A stretch of DNA of 64,000 nucleotides, from the NCBI RefSeq assembly GCF_000017505.1, contig NC_009675.1:682001-746000 (forward strand), read 5' to 3'. The position numbers were made by a program, and so were the translations under genes. Shown here in pieces: positions 23,643-33,275 of the stretch. The notes beneath the pieces are model-generated. The model was not told the origin of the DNA. It saw only the letters and a program-made list of their open reading frames with translations, and made no database searches. How positions within the stretch are numbered: the first letter of the stretch is position 1; each line of letters opens with the position of its first letter. Source of the stretch: Anaeromyxobacter sp. Fw109-5. GTDB lineage: Bacteria > Myxococcota > Myxococcia > Myxococcales > Anaeromyxobacteraceae.

Positions 23643-24650
23643 ATGCAGAAGGACCAGCGGCTCCTCGACCTCGCGGCGCTCCTGCTCAAGGCCGCCGAGC
23701 CCGTCTCCTGGCGCGAGATCCAGGAGCAGTTCCCCGAGGACTATGGGGGGAGGGGCGAGGCCGCGATCCGCAAGTTCGAGCGGGACAAGGCCGAGCTGCT
23801 CGAGCTCGGCATCCCGGTCCGCTACGCCGCAGGGGACGAGGACCTCCCCGCCGGCTACCTGATCGAGCGGGACGAGTTCTACCTGCCCGACCTCCGGCTT
23901 CCCCCGGAGGACCTCGCCCTCCTCTACCTCGCCGGCTCGGCCGCGCTCGCGAGCGGGACGTTCCCCTACGCCCGAGACCTCGCGCACGCCCTCAACAAGC
24001 TCTCCTTCGCGGCGCGCGCGCCCGGGGCCTCGGAGGCGGCCGGCCTCGCCGCGCGCCAGCTCTCCGCCCCGGACGACGGCGAGGGCATGGACGCGGCGGC
24101 GCGCGTCGAGGAGCTCTCCCGCGCCATCGCCCACGTGAAGCGCGTGCACCTCGTGTACCTCGGCGCGGAGCGGCGCGAGACGACCGAGCGCGACGTGGAT
24201 CCGTACGGTCTCTTCCAGCGGGGCGGCGCCTGGTTCCTGGCGGGCTGGTGCCACCTGCGCCGGGCGATCCGCACGTTCCACCTCTCGCGCATCGTGTCGC
24301 TCGCGGTGAACGCGTCCGCGCCGCGCACGCGGGACTTCGTGCCCCGCGGGGACTTCTCGCTCGCCGGGTTCGCCACCCGCGAGACGTGGGAGTACGACGT
24401 CCACGCCCCGGTCCGCTGCCGCATCCGCCTCGACCCGCCGGTGCCGGCCGAGGTGCTCGCCTCGTTCGGGCCCCGGGCGAAGCTGCTCGAGGACGGCGGC
24501 GCCACGGTGGTGGAGGTCGAGGCGACCAACGAGGAGGGGCTCCTGCGGCACGTGCTCGCGCTCGGGGACCGCGCGGAGCTGCTCCAGCCCAGGCCGCTGC
24601 GCGAGAAGGCGCGCGCGGTGCTCGCCGGGATCGAGCGGAGGCTCGCGTGA
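23643..24650 (+). CDS. WYL-domain transcriptional regulator (PafB-like)
   Basis: A 335-residue protein. The N-terminal winged helix (RLLDLAALLLKAAEPVSWREI...AIRKFERDKAEL) is followed by a central WYL fold (residues about 155-230, with the core HVKRVHLVYLGAE and GAWFLAGWCHLRRAIRTFHLSRI) and a C-terminal WCX domain. WYL proteins sense ligands such as ssDNA or nucleotides and often control DNA-damage genes. It overlaps the second WYL gene by 4 bp (GTGA), the PafB-PafC tandem layout known from actinobacteria and others. No target gene is adjacent. Confidence 0.85.
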   Translation: MQKDQRLLDLAALLLKAAEPVSWREIQEQFPEDYGGRGEAAIRKFERDKAELLELGIPVRYAAGDEDLPAGYLIERDEFYLPDLRLPPEDLALLYLAGSAALASGTFPYARDLAHALNKLSFAARAPGASEAAGLAARQLSAPDDGEGMDAAARVEELSRAIAHVKRVHLVYLGAERRETTERDVDPYGLFQRGGAWFLAGWCHLRRAIRTFHLSRIVSLAVNASAPRTRDFVPRGDFSLAGFATRETWEYDVHAPVRCRIRLDPPVPAEVLASFGPRAKLLEDGGATVVEVEATNEEGLLRHVLALGDRAELLQPRPLREKARAVLAGIERRLA

Positions 24651-25753
24651 CGCCGGCGCGCCGCAAGAGGGCGGAGGGCGCGCCAGGCGCCACGGGCGGT
24701 GCCCGGTCCGGGCGCGCCGCGCCGCGCTCCGCCAAGCGCGAGGCCGCGGCGGACCCCGCCAAGCCCGCGCCGTCGCCGGCGAAGTCGGCGCCCAGGCCCG
24801 CCACCGCCGCGCCCAGGCACGACCCGCGCGATCGGCTCCGCCGCGTCCTGTTCCTCGTCCCCTACGCCGTGCGCCACCCCGGGATCCCGGTGAAGGATCT
24901 CGCGCGCCGGTGCGGGTGCACGGAGAAGGAGCTGCTCGCGGATCTCGACTTCCTCCTCGAGGTGGGGTCGCCGCCCTTCGCGCCCGACGACTTCCTCGAC
25001 CTGTACGTCGAGGGCGATCGCGTCTACGTCGCGCTGCACCAGAGCTTCTCGCGCCCGCCGCGCTTCACGGAGAGCGAGGCCGCCGCGCTCGCGGCCGCCG
25101 CCCAGGCGCTCGGCGGCGAGGGGCGCGAGCGCTCGGTGAAGGCGCTGCGCGACTCGGTCCCGCGCGATCGGCGGGCCAGCTTCGACGAGCTCGTCGGGCG
25201 GATCTACGCCGGCGCGCCGCCCGCGCCGCAGTCGGTGCTGGGACGGCTCCAGCGCGCCATCGCCGAGCGCCGCGCCGTGCGGCTCGCGTACCACTCCGCC
25301 TCGCGCGACGCCGAGACCGAGCGCGTGGTCCACCCCTACACGCTCGCCCAGCGCTTCGGCCACTGGTACCTCTACGGCCACGACTCCGCGCGGGGGAAGG
25401 CGCTCGCGTTCCGGCTCGATCGGATCCGCTCCTGCGAGGTGACCGACGACCGGTTCGACCCGCCGTCCGAGGCGGAGCTCGCGCGGGCGCGGCTGTTCTC
25501 CGAGGCGCAGGGCGAGCCGGTCCGGATCCAGCTCGGGCCGCTCGCCGCGGCCTGGGCGCTCGCCCGGCCCGGCGTCCGTCTCGTGAGCCGGACCGAGAAG
25601 GGCGGGGCGGTGGTGGAGCTCCCGGGCGCGAGCGACGAATACGGGACCCGCTACGCGCTCTCGCTCGGTGGGGACGCCGAGGTGGTCGCGCCGCCGTCGG
25701 CGAGGCGTCACTTCGAGGACGCGGTGCGGCGGACCCTCGCCCGCTACCGGTAG
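24647..25753 (+). CDS. WYL-domain transcriptional regulator (PafC-like)
   Basis: A 368-residue partner of the preceding regulator. The first 55 residues are a low-complexity Ala/Pro/Lys tail. Next is a helix-turn-helix (HPGIPVKDLARRCGCTEKELLADLDFL), then the WYL domain (AVRLAYHSASRD...HWYLYGHDSARGKALAFRLDRI) and a WCX-like C-terminus. The GTG at 24647 is set by the GTGA overlap. A start beyond the low-complexity tail is possible but would lack the coupling. Confidence 0.83.
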   Translation: MTPARRKRAEGAPGATGGARSGRAAPRSAKREAAADPAKPAPSPAKSAPRPATAAPRHDPRDRLRRVLFLVPYAVRHPGIPVKDLARRCGCTEKELLADLDFLLEVGSPPFAPDDFLDLYVEGDRVYVALHQSFSRPPRFTESEAAALAAAAQALGGEGRERSVKALRDSVPRDRRASFDELVGRIYAGAPPAPQSVLGRLQRAIAERRAVRLAYHSASRDAETERVVHPYTLAQRFGHWYLYGHDSARGKALAFRLDRIRSCEVTDDRFDPPSEAELARARLFSEAQGEPVRIQLGPLAAAWALARPGVRLVSRTEKGGAVVELPGASDEYGTRYALSLGGDAEVVAPPSARRHFEDAVRRTLARYR

Positions 25754-25940
25754 CCGCCGGGATTCCCTTGCGCCTTCGGCCGTCTGGGCGGGGTCCCGGC
25801 ACCCCCCGGTGAGACGCCGAGACTCGCTCGCGGCCTACCCTGGGTTCCGTCAGACCACCTCGTCACCCGCGAGAACCGGGCGATTTCGCGCGGCACGCGA
25901 GGCGCATCGCCGCGGTACGGCCGCTCCGGCCGGAGGTGCC

Positions 25941-26306
25941 TTGGCTCGCGTCCTCATCGTCGACGACACCGACATCGTGCGCCGCGCGCTGGAGCTCGCG
26001 GTGCGCCGGATGGGGCACGCCGCCGTGTCCACCTCCGACGCGGTCGAGGCGCTCGCCCTCGCCCGCGAGCAGCCCCCGGACCTGGCGCTCGTCGACTTCC
26101 GCATGCCGGGAATGGACGGCGCGGCGCTGTTCCACGCGCTGCGCGAGTCGCTCGGCGAGCGCTGCCCCAAGATCCTGTTCGTGTCGGCCACCCCGCCGGA
26201 CGAGGTCGCGCGCGAGGTCGAGCGGATCGGCCGGCCGGCGGGCTACGTGAAGAAGCCGTTCCACCTGGACGACCTGGTGAAGATGGTGGGCGAGGCGCTG
26301 GCGTAG
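25941..26306 (+). CDS. Single-domain response regulator (CheY-like)
   Basis: A 121-residue receiver: VLIVDDTD at the N-terminus, phospho-acceptor D51 in LVDFRMPGMDG, S/T switch in LFVSATPPD, lysine in YVKKPFHLDD. The TTG start at 25941 has a good GGAGG site 5 bp upstream and removes a non-conserved leader. It has no output domain and no adjacent kinase, so its partner is elsewhere. Confidence 0.85.
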   Translation: MARVLIVDDTDIVRRALELAVRRMGHAAVSTSDAVEALALAREQPPDLALVDFRMPGMDGAALFHALRESLGERCPKILFVSATPPDEVAREVERIGRPAGYVKKPFHLDDLVKMVGEALA

Positions 26307-26520
26307 GCCGACTAGGCCGACTCATGATCGTCGCCGTGCTTCGTGGAATGATAGCCGTGCTCGCTTGCGCGATCCTGAGTTCGGGTCGGGGGGCGGTGGC
26401 GATGCGGTGTGAGCCGAGAAGATAGCCATCGGCCTTGTTAACCCGAGTCGGCCGCATCACGAAATTCAAAGGAAAATCGCATTTGGTATTCACTACTCCT
26501 CTGGGAGCGTACTGGCGGCG
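26307..26520 (+). other. Intergenic stretch with no supported gene
   Basis: By eye it is less GC-rich than the surroundings. An ATG at 26324 opens a 33-codon frame (stop 26423-26425) that looks like a signal peptide (VLRGMIAVLACAILSSG) and then breaks off; it may be the stub of a lost secreted protein. No ribosome site or promoter stands out. Confidence 0.35.
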
Positions 26521-26798
26521 ATGACCACCTCAAAGACCGTGAGGTGGTTCGCTGCTGGGGTTGGGATATTCATTTCAGGTCTAGTCCTCCAGGTGTATGG
26601 CTCGATGCTCGCGGCATTGTTGTCGTCGGTGTGTGAGTCGTCTTCGCTGTCTGACCCAAGTCCCAGTGTCGAGTTCCGAGTTATTGGACGCTCGCGGGAT
26701 GGATTGCGATTGCTGCCGGTCTTGTGGTGATCGCTTGGAGAGCCGTTCATCTCTTGCAGGTGGCGAGGAGCCGGGAGAATACCGGGAAGGAAACGTGA
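26521..26798 (+). pseudogene. Small two-helix membrane protein, probably frameshifted
   Basis: From ATG 26521 the first frame encodes a membrane helix (WFAAGVGIFISGLVLQVYGS) and then continues into non-helical sequence. A second helix (GWIAIAAGLVVIAWRAVHLL) lies in a different frame ending at TGA 26796-26798, so a frameshift between about 26650 and 26690 separates the halves. The second half's stop overlaps the GTG of the next gene (GTGA), which shows that this frame was genuinely translated. Base composition looks less GC-rich than neighbouring genes. Function unknown. Confidence 0.45.
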
Positions 26799-27434
26799 CG
26801 AGCCTCGCCGAGACTTCCCGTGGAACGCGGTCGGCTCGGGTAGTGAGCGTGTTGGGCGGCACAGGCCTCCAACTGCTGAGGCGGCTCGACACGCTGCTCG
26901 CCGCAGCGTTGCTCGCCTTCGGGTTGCGGGTGATCCCCGACAAGTGGTTGTGCGGGGAGGTGACGTGCCGGGCGCCACGTGATGCCGTGATGATGGCGCT
27001 GTTCACCATCACCGTTGCGTTGGCGATCGCGTTCGTCTTCTGGCGTGTCACCCGCCGATGGTGGGAGCGCGTGCTCGTGCTCGTGGCTGCGGCGTACGTG
27101 AGCAATCAACTCCCGGTGTGGCTTCGGCGACACGGGAGCTGGAACATCACCAGGGAGAGGGGCAGTCGCTGTGAAGTGACGTACGGCATGCGGCAGGACG
27201 AAGTTCGCCGTCGGTGCGGGGCCCCGACCTACTGGTGCGAGGGACCGAAGCACCTCGAGCCCCTGAACCAATGGAATCCTGTTGCTCCTTCTCGTGTGCT
27301 CGTTCAGGGGCGATGTCTACGGAGATCGCTTGATCACCTACGGCTGCGCGGGCGGAGTCGACAGCGTCAGGGCCATCTCCCGGGATCCCCCGGAGAAGAC
27401 GCGGCCAGCAGGCTGCGTGTCCTGGGGACGGTGA
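26795..27434 (+). pseudogene. Membrane protein with C-terminal extracytoplasmic domain, probably frameshifted
   Basis: The GTG at 26795 follows GGGAAGGAAAC and overlaps the upstream TGA. The product has two membrane helices (LLAAALLAFGLRVIP and MMALFTITVALAIAFVFW), a third hydrophobic stretch (VLVLVAAAYVSNQLPVWL), and a Cys-rich tail (CEVTYGMRQDEVRRRCGAP). The natural-looking end, GDVYGDRLITYGCAGGVDSV ending VSWGR at 27434, is in another frame, so a frameshift lies between about 27265 and 27320. The unshifted frame runs on to 27514 with Arg-rich sequence. The tail pattern GM--DEV---CG-P resembles SmpA/OmlA-like small lipoprotein domains, but this is a weak resemblance. Confidence 0.4.
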
Positions 27435-27562
27435 GGCGCGCGCGTCGGTGGAAGCGCGCGCTAACCTGGCTGCGCCTCGGAAAGCTCAAGGATCTCGTCG
27501 GCGGGAAGGCCTGACGGTCCGTCCTGGGCGAGCCGTGGCCGTGGCAACGGAGGGAGACTAGA

Positions 27563-27826
27563 ATGGGATCGATGCGGGCGCTCAAGGCACACGTGAGGGG
27601 CGGACGGCTCGTCCTCGACGAGCCCACCGACCTGCCGGAGGGCGAGGACGTCGAGCTCGTGCCTCTCGACGACGTGCTTGCGAGCGGCGGAGACTACCTC
27701 GACGACGATGAGCGCCGTCGGCTGCACGAGTCGATAGAGCGCGGGGTCGAGGACGTGCGCGCCGGGCGCACCGTCGACGCCGAGCAGGTGATCGCGAAGC
27801 TGCGCGCGAGGAACGCCGGCCGGTGA
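27563..27826 (+). CDS. Antitoxin of a ParDE/RelBE-type pair (AbrB-like N-terminus)
   Basis: An 87-residue protein. The N-terminus, VRGGRLVLDEPTDLPEGEDVELV, is the swapped-hairpin motif of AbrB-like antitoxins. The acidic/basic C-terminus (DDDERRRLHESIERGVEDVRAGRTVDAEQVI) is the toxin-neutralising helix type seen in RelB/ParD. The ATG at 27563 has GGAGGG 8 bp upstream. Its stop overlaps the toxin start by 4 bp. It presumably binds its own promoter, as is usual for this class. Confidence 0.75.
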   Translation: MGSMRALKAHVRGGRLVLDEPTDLPEGEDVELVPLDDVLASGGDYLDDDERRRLHESIERGVEDVRAGRTVDAEQVIAKLRARNAGR

Positions 27827-28110
27827 AGGTCGAGCTCTCGGCCGAGGCCCAGGCACAGATCGACCGGATCGACGCGTGGTGGCGGGAGAACCGTCCGGCT
27901 GCGCCGAACCTCTTCGCGGAGGAGCTCGAGGCGGCGCTCCGCACGCTTGCCGAGACGCAGGCGGTGGCGATGCGCTACGCGCCGAAGCCAGGCGTGCGTC
28001 GCCTGCTTCTCAGGCGCACACATCACCATCTGTACGTCATCGAGGAGGCGGCGAGGGTGTACGTCATCGCCGTCTGGAGCGCCTACCGCGGCCGGGGCCC
28101 GCGCCTGTAG
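27823..28110 (+). CDS. RelE/ParE-family toxin
   Basis: A 95-residue basic protein of the ParE/RelE fold: LSAEAQAQIDRIDAWWREN at the start, FAEELEAALRTLAETQ in the middle, and the typical strand pair VRRLLLRRTHHHLYVIEEAARVYVIAVW. The family either poisons gyrase (ParE) or cleaves mRNA (RelE); the sequence alone does not settle which. The GTG at 27823 is set by the GTGA overlap with the antitoxin. The pair lies next to two broken membrane genes in a stretch that looks less GC-rich, consistent with acquired DNA. Confidence 0.8.
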   Translation: MKVELSAEAQAQIDRIDAWWRENRPAAPNLFAEELEAALRTLAETQAVAMRYAPKPGVRRLLLRRTHHHLYVIEEAARVYVIAVWSAYRGRGPRL

Positions 28111-28213
28111 CCCGCGGCGCAGCGCTTCGCCGAGCGTGCTACGCTCCGCGCGCCGTGGAGCTCGCGGCCGGCGCCAGCCACTTCCCTCTCTTGCGGGCGA
28201 GCTTCACGAGGAC

Positions 28214-29095
28214 CTACGTCTTCGCCACCCACTCGAAGAACAGCTCCGCGACCGCCGCGATGTCCTTGTCCGCGCGGCCGCTCTGCGCGGCGTCCGCGAA
28301 GACCCGGCGCACCGTGTCGTTCACCGGGGTCTTCGCGCCGAGGTCGGCCGCGGCCTCCTGGGCGAGGCGCTGGTCCTTCTCGGCGAGCGCGATGGCGAAG
28401 CGCGGCGCCCAGTCCCTCCGCTCCACGAGCTCGCCCTTCATCAGATAGAGCGGCGAGTGGAAGGAGGACGCCTGCAGCACCTCGACGAGCTTCGCGACGG
28501 GGACCCCGCCGGCCTGGCCGAGGGCGAGCGCCTCGCCGAAGCCCGTGATCATGGCGCCGCCGATGGCGTTCACGCAGAGCTTCATGAGCGCGGCCTGGGC
28601 CGCGTCCTCGAGCTCGAAGATGCGGGCCGACACCGCGTGCAGCGCGGGCCGGGCGCGCTCGCGCGCCACCGCCGGGCCGCCGGCCACCAGCACGAGCTGC
28701 GCCTGCTCGGCCGCCGAGCGCGAGCCCAGCACCGGGCAGGCCACGAAGCCCGCGCCGCGCGCCGCCGCGCGCTCCGACACCGAGCGGGCGGCGCGGACGC
28801 CGGCGGTGCTCATGTCCACCAGAACGTCGCCGTCGCGGAGCGCCTCGAGCACGCCGTCCGGCCCCTCGAGCACGGTGTCGAGCGCCTTCTCGTCCGAGAC
28901 ACACGTGATGACGAGGTCTCGCCCGGTCGCGCACTCCCGCGCCGACCCCGCGAGCTTGCCTCCCTTGGAGACGATGTGGGCTGCCTTCGACGGCGTCCGG
29001 TTCCAGACCGTGAGGTCGTGACCGGCCTTGCGGAGGTTGTTCGCGATGGGCTCTCCGATCGTCCCGAGCCCGACGAACCCGATGCGGAGTCGCAT
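28214..29095 (-). CDS. NAD(P)-dependent beta-hydroxyacid dehydrogenase
   Basis: A 293-residue enzyme of the 3-hydroxyisobutyrate dehydrogenase family. The dinucleotide motif GFVGLGTIGEPIANNL is at residues 6-21, the substrate signature VDMSTAGVRAARSV near 95, and the catalytic lysine in LMKLCVNAIGGAM near 172. The NADP-type basic residues NRTPSKA follow the second strand. Candidates are glyoxylate/succinic-semialdehyde reductase (GLYR) or 3-hydroxyisobutyrate dehydrogenase; context does not decide. Divergent from the amine-oxidase-like gene. Confidence 0.87.
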   Translation of the reverse strand: MRLRIGFVGLGTIGEPIANNLRKAGHDLTVWNRTPSKAAHIVSKGGKLAGSARECATGRDLVITCVSDEKALDTVLEGPDGVLEALRDGDVLVDMSTAGVRAARSVSERAAARGAGFVACPVLGSRSAAEQAQLVLVAGGPAVARERARPALHAVSARIFELEDAAQAALMKLCVNAIGGAMITGFGEALALGQAGGVPVAKLVEVLQASSFHSPLYLMKGELVERRDWAPRFAIALAEKDQRLAQEAAADLGAKTPVNDTVRRVFADAAQSGRADKDIAAVAELFFEWVAKT

Positions 29096-29269
29096 GGAGA
29101 GACCTCTAACTCATCGCGCAGGAACCGGCCAACGTCACGGAAGCGGCGTCCACCCCGGTCCGCCAGGTGCGGCCAGGAACCCCTGGCGCGTCGCGGCGTT
29201 GTCTGCGAGGCTCCCGCCGAGGCGCCTGCGGCGACGGGCGCGATTCACTCGAGGTCAGGAGCGCGCGGA

Positions 29270-30487
29270 ATGGCCAGAGCGGACGTCATCGTGGTCGGCG
29301 GGGGGGTGAGCGGGCTCGGCTTCGCGTGGAAGGCGGCGCAGGCCGGCAGGAAGGTCACGGTGCTGGAGCGCGAGGCGCGCATCGGCGGCTGCCTGCACTC
29401 GCACCGCCGTCCCGACGGCTACTGGTTCGAGATGGGCGCCCACACCGCCTACAACAGCTACGGCGCGATGCTCGACATCGTGGTCGGCGCCGGGATCGAG
29501 GACCAGGTGAAGGAGCGCGGCCCCGCGCGGGCGCACTTCGGCCTGCTGCGGGGCGGCGAGTACCGCTGGCTCACGCCCCCCAAGATCCTCATGCAGCTGA
29601 ACTGGCTCGAGGCGGCCGCCCACTTCCCCTTCAACTTCCTGCGCGCGAAGGGGGGCGAGACGGTCGCCTCCTACTACGGGAAGCTGCTCGGGCGCGGGAA
29701 CTACCAGCGGCTCTTCTCGCCGTTCTTCGCCGCCGTCCCCTCCCAGTCGGCGGACGGCTTCCCGGTGGAGGGCGCGGGCTCGCTCTTCAAGAAGCGCCCG
29801 CGCCGTCAGGAGTTCGTGCGCAGCTTCGGCTTCGAGGGCGGGCTGCAGACCGTCTGCGAGGCGGCCGCCGCGGCGCCGAACGTTACCGTGGAGAAGGGCG
29901 TGCGTGTCACGCGCCTGGCGACGGGCGGGTCCGGGTTCGTGGCGACCGCGCAGGACGGGCGCACCTGGGAGGCGCCGCTCGCCGCGGTGGCCGCGACCGC
30001 CGACGAGACCCCCGCGCTGCTGCGAGACGCCTTCCCCGAGGTCTCCGCTGCCGTCGCCCGGGTGAAGACGGTCGCCCTGGAGAGCGTGGGCGTGGTGCTG
30101 CCGCGCGAGCGCTGCTGGATGCCGGAGTGCGCGTTCCTGGTCCCCGTCGGCGACGTGTTCCACTCGTGCGTCACGCGCGATCCCTTCCCCGATCCGCGCC
30201 TCCGCGCCTTCGCCTTCCACTTCAAGCCGGGCGTCTCGCGCGACGACAAGCTGAGGCGCGTCTCCGAGGTGCTGCGGGTGCCCGTCGCCGAGCTGGGCGA
30301 GCTCGTGGAGCAGCGGCTCGTGCTCCCCTCGCCGGCCCTCGGCCACGATCGCATCGTGGAGGAGATCGACCGCGCCCTCGCCGGGCGGAAGCTCGCCGTC
30401 ACCGGCAACTACTTCGCCGGTCTCGCCATCGAGGACTGCCTCATCCGCTCCAACGCGGAGTGGGCGCGGGTCGCGGCGGCGGGATAG
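29270..30487 (+). CDS. FAD-dependent amine oxidase/protoporphyrinogen oxidase-like protein
   Basis: A 405-residue flavoprotein. The Rossmann motif VIVVGGGVSGLGFAWKAAQ is at residues 6-24, with EREARIGGCLHS following it (the GG motif). The C-terminal FAD-binding motif is GNYFAGLAIEDCL. The N-terminal arrangement and length fit HemY/PgoX-like oxidases, but carotenoid desaturase-type relatives look similar. The ATG at 29270 has AGGAG 9 bp upstream. It abuts the clp gene tail-to-tail with no spacer. Confidence 0.75.
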   Translation: MARADVIVVGGGVSGLGFAWKAAQAGRKVTVLEREARIGGCLHSHRRPDGYWFEMGAHTAYNSYGAMLDIVVGAGIEDQVKERGPARAHFGLLRGGEYRWLTPPKILMQLNWLEAAAHFPFNFLRAKGGETVASYYGKLLGRGNYQRLFSPFFAAVPSQSADGFPVEGAGSLFKKRPRRQEFVRSFGFEGGLQTVCEAAAAAPNVTVEKGVRVTRLATGGSGFVATAQDGRTWEAPLAAVAATADETPALLRDAFPEVSAAVARVKTVALESVGVVLPRERCWMPECAFLVPVGDVFHSCVTRDPFPDPRLRAFAFHFKPGVSRDDKLRRVSEVLRVPVAELGELVEQRLVLPSPALGHDRIVEEIDRALAGRKLAVTGNYFAGLAIEDCLIRSNAEWARVAAAG

Positions 30488-33160
30488 CTACCGCGGTCCC
30501 ACGCCGGACCCGGCGTCCGGCCGCTCCGGCTGCGACGGCGGCGCCGGAGCGGGTCGCGGCTCCACCTCGAACCGGAACTCACCCTCGGCGAGGTCGACGC
30601 GCAGCCGCGCGCCCTCGCTCACCTCCCCGCGCAGCATCATGCGCGAGATGGGGGTCTCGAGCTCCCGCTGGATGGCGCGGCGCAGCGGCCGCGCGCCGAA
30701 GCGCGGCTCGAACCCGCGATCGACGAGCCCGCCGATGGCGGCCGGCGTCACCTCCAGCGTGACGTTCTGCCCGCGGAGCTTCCGGCGCGTGGACTCGAGG
30801 AGCCGCTCCACGATCCCGCCCATCTGCTCGCGCGAGAGCGGGTGGAACACCACGATCTCGTCGATGCGGTTCAGGAACTCCGGCCGGAACGCGCCGCGGA
30901 GCGCCTCCATCGCCTGATCGCGCATGCTGCGCGCCGCCTCGTCCTCTCCCCGCGTGAAGCCGACCGTGGTCCGGTAGGCGAGAGCGTCGGCGCCGACGTT
31001 GGAGGTCAGCACCACGATGGTGTTCTTGAAGCTCACCGTGCGCCCCTTCGCGTCGGTGAGCCGGCCGTCGTCCATGAGCTGGAGCAGCACGTTGAACACG
31101 TCGGGGTGGGCCTTCTCGATCTCGTCGAACAGCAGCACCGAGTAGGGCCGCCGACGCACCGCCTCCGTGAGCTTGCCGGCCTCCTCGTACCCCACGTACC
31201 CCGGGGGCGCCCCCACCAGCCGCGAGACGGTGTGCCGTTCCTGGAACTCCGACATGTCGAAGCGGATCATCGCCTCCTCGTCGTTGAACAGGTACTCGGC
31301 GAGCGCCCGGGCGGTCTCGGTCTTCCCCACGCCGGTGGGGCCCAGGAAGAGGAACGTCCCGATGGGCCGGCTGGGATCCTTGAGCCCGGTGCGGGCCCTG
31401 CGCACCGCCTCGGACACCGCGCGGAGGGCCTCCTCCTGCCCGACGACGCGCTTCTCCAGGGCGCGCTCCATCTCGAGCAGGCGCTGCATCTCCTCCACCC
31501 GCAGCTTCTCGGCGGGGATGCCCGTCCACTCCGACACGACGTGCGCGACGTCCTCGGGCCCGACCGACGGCTCGTGCGTGGAGCGCTGCTCGCGCCAGCC
31601 CTTGCGCAGCTCGCCGAGCTGCGCCTTCAGCCCGTCGAGCTCCTTCTTCACCTCCGCCGCCTCCGCGTAGCGCTCGGCGGCGACCGCCTCGGCCTTGTCC
31701 TTCTCGCGCTGCGCGACCCGCCCCTCGAGCTCGGCCAGCCGGTCCGGACCGCTCGCCGCGGAGAGCCGCACCATCGCGGCGGCCTCGTCCATGAGGTCGA
31801 TGGCCTTGTCCGGGAGGAAGCGATCGGTGACGTAGCGATCGGACAGGTCCACCGCGGCGGTGAGCGCCGCGTCGGTGATCTTCACGCGGTGGTGCGCCTC
31901 GTACGCGTCGCGCAGGCCGCGCAGGATCTCGAGGGCCTGCTCCGCGGTCGGCTCCGAGACCAGCACCGGCTGGAAGCGACGCTCCAGCGCGGCGTCCTTC
32001 TCGATGTGCTTGCGGTACTCGTCGAGGGTGGTGGCGCCGAGCGCCTGCAGCTCGCCGCGGGCGAGGGCGGGCTTGAGGAGGTTGGACGCGTCCATCGCGC
32101 CCTCGGCGCCGCCCGCGCCGACCACGGTGTGGATCTCGTCGATGAAGAGGACGATCTTCCCCTTCAGCTTGCGGATCTCGTCCATCAGGCCCGTGAGCCG
32201 CTGCTCGAAGTCGCCGCGGAAGCGCGTGCCGGCGAGCATGCCCCCGAGGTCGAGGGCGAGGACGCGCTTGTCCCGCAGGACCTCGGGGACCTCGCCCGCG
32301 ACGATGCGCTGCGCGAGCCCCTCGGCGATGGCGGTCTTGCCCACCCCCGGCTCGCCCACGAGGACCGGGTTGTTCTTCGTCTTGCGCGACAGGATGCGGA
32401 TGACGCGCTCCACCTCGCGCTCGCGCCCGATCACCGGGTCGAGCTCCCCCGCCTTGGCGAGCGCCGAGAGGTCGCGGGAGAAGCGGGCGAGGTTCGGCGG
32501 CAGGTCGGTGCGGCGCGGCGGCGCGCCGGCGCCCGGCTCGGTCGCGGCGCCGCCCCCCTGCAGCCTCGCCTCCAGCGCGCGCGGATCGACCTCGCGGAGG
32601 AACTGCGCCGCGAAGCTCTCGCCCTCCGCCACGATCGCCGCGAGGAGGTGCTCGGGGCCGATGAAGTCGTGACCCAGCTGCGCCGCCTGCATCCGCGCGA
32701 CCTGCAGCACCCGCTTCATGCCGGACGAGAGGCCGACCTGCTCCGCCTCGCGCGGCGCGCCGCGGGGGATCGCCTGCTCGAGGCGCGACTCGTACTCCTC
32801 CACCGCGACCCCGGCCGCGGCGAGCGCCTCGCGCAGCTCGGGCACCTCGCGCAGCAGCGCGAGCAGGAGGAAGTCCACGCCGACCCGCGGCTGGCCCCAC
32901 GCGAGCGCCTCCTGCGCGGCGCGCTGCAGGACCCGCTGCGCCATCTCGGACAGGCGTCCGAGCATCCCCTCGCGACCGCGCAGGCGGGGCCCGAACAGCC
33001 CCTCCATGAGGCTCTCCACCGAGGCCGCCCCCGCGCCGGAGGCCACCGCGCTCGCGCAGTGATGGCAGAGCCGCACCGCGGCCTGACGCCCGTCCACCCG
33101 CTGCCGCAGCTCGATCGCCGCCGGCCGTACGCCGCAGTTCTCGCAGAGAATGGTCGCCAC
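30488..33160 (-). CDS. Clp-family AAA+ unfoldase with N-terminal zinc finger (ClpC/ClpE-like)
   Basis: An 890-residue two-ring ATPase. Residues 6-35 hold a C4 zinc finger (C6, C9, C32, C35) of the McsA/ClpE type. A Clp N-domain (about 70-190) follows. D1 has Walker [14 protein letters not shown] and Walker [12 protein letters not shown]; a middle domain with a UVR-like segment ([15 protein letters not shown]) comes next. D2 has [14 protein letters not shown] and [16 protein letters not shown]-terminal sensor region and Pro-rich tail end the protein. There is no visible IGF/L ClpP loop in the usual form, so ClpP partnership is uncertain. The combination resembles Gram-positive ClpE more than ClpB. 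Confidence 0.85.
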   Translation of the reverse strand: MATILCENCGVRPAAIELRQRVDGRQAAVRLCHHCASAVASGAGAASVESLMEGLFGPRLRGREGMLGRLSEMAQRVLQRAAQEALAWGQPRVGVDFLLLALLREVPELREALAAAGVAVEEYESRLEQAIPRGAPREAEQVGLSSGMKRVLQVARMQAAQLGHDFIGPEHLLAAIVAEGESFAAQFLREVDPRALEARLQGGGAATEPGAGAPPRRTDLPPNLARFSRDLSALAKAGELDPVIGREREVERVIRILSRKTKNNPVLVGEPGVGKTAIAEGLAQRIVAGEVPEVLRDKRVLALDLGGMLAGTRFRGDFEQRLTGLMDEIRKLKGKIVLFIDEIHTVVGAGGAEGAMDASNLLKPALARGELQALGATTLDEYRKHIEKDAALERRFQPVLVSEPTAEQALEILRGLRDAYEAHHRVKITDAALTAAVDLSDRYVTDRFLPDKAIDLMDEAAAMVRLSAASGPDRLAELEGRVAQREKDKAEAVAAERYAEAAEVKKELDGLKAQLGELRKGWREQRSTHEPSVGPEDVAHVVSEWTGIPAEKLRVEEMQRLLEMERALEKRVVGQEEALRAVSEAVRRARTGLKDPSRPIGTFLFLGPTGVGKTETARALAEYLFNDEEAMIRFDMSEFQERHTVSRLVGAPPGYVGYEEAGKLTEAVRRRPYSVLLFDEIEKAHPDVFNVLLQLMDDGRLTDAKGRTVSFKNTIVVLTSNVGADALAYRTTVGFTRGEDEAARSMRDQAMEALRGAFRPEFLNRIDEIVVFHPLSREQMGGIVERLLESTRRKLRGQNVTLEVTPAAIGGLVDRGFEPRFGARPLRRAIQRELETPISRMMLRGEVSEGARLRVDLAEGEFRFEVEPRPAPAPPSQPERPDAGSGVGPR

Positions 33161-33275
33161 GTTCCCCTCCCGCCGGAAACGTAGGCCGCCGCGACGAGCG
33201 GGGTGGCCGGAGATCCGGGGGAGCGGGGGAGCGGGCGGGCGGTGGGGAGCGGCCCGAGAAAACGCCCGCGCTCGG

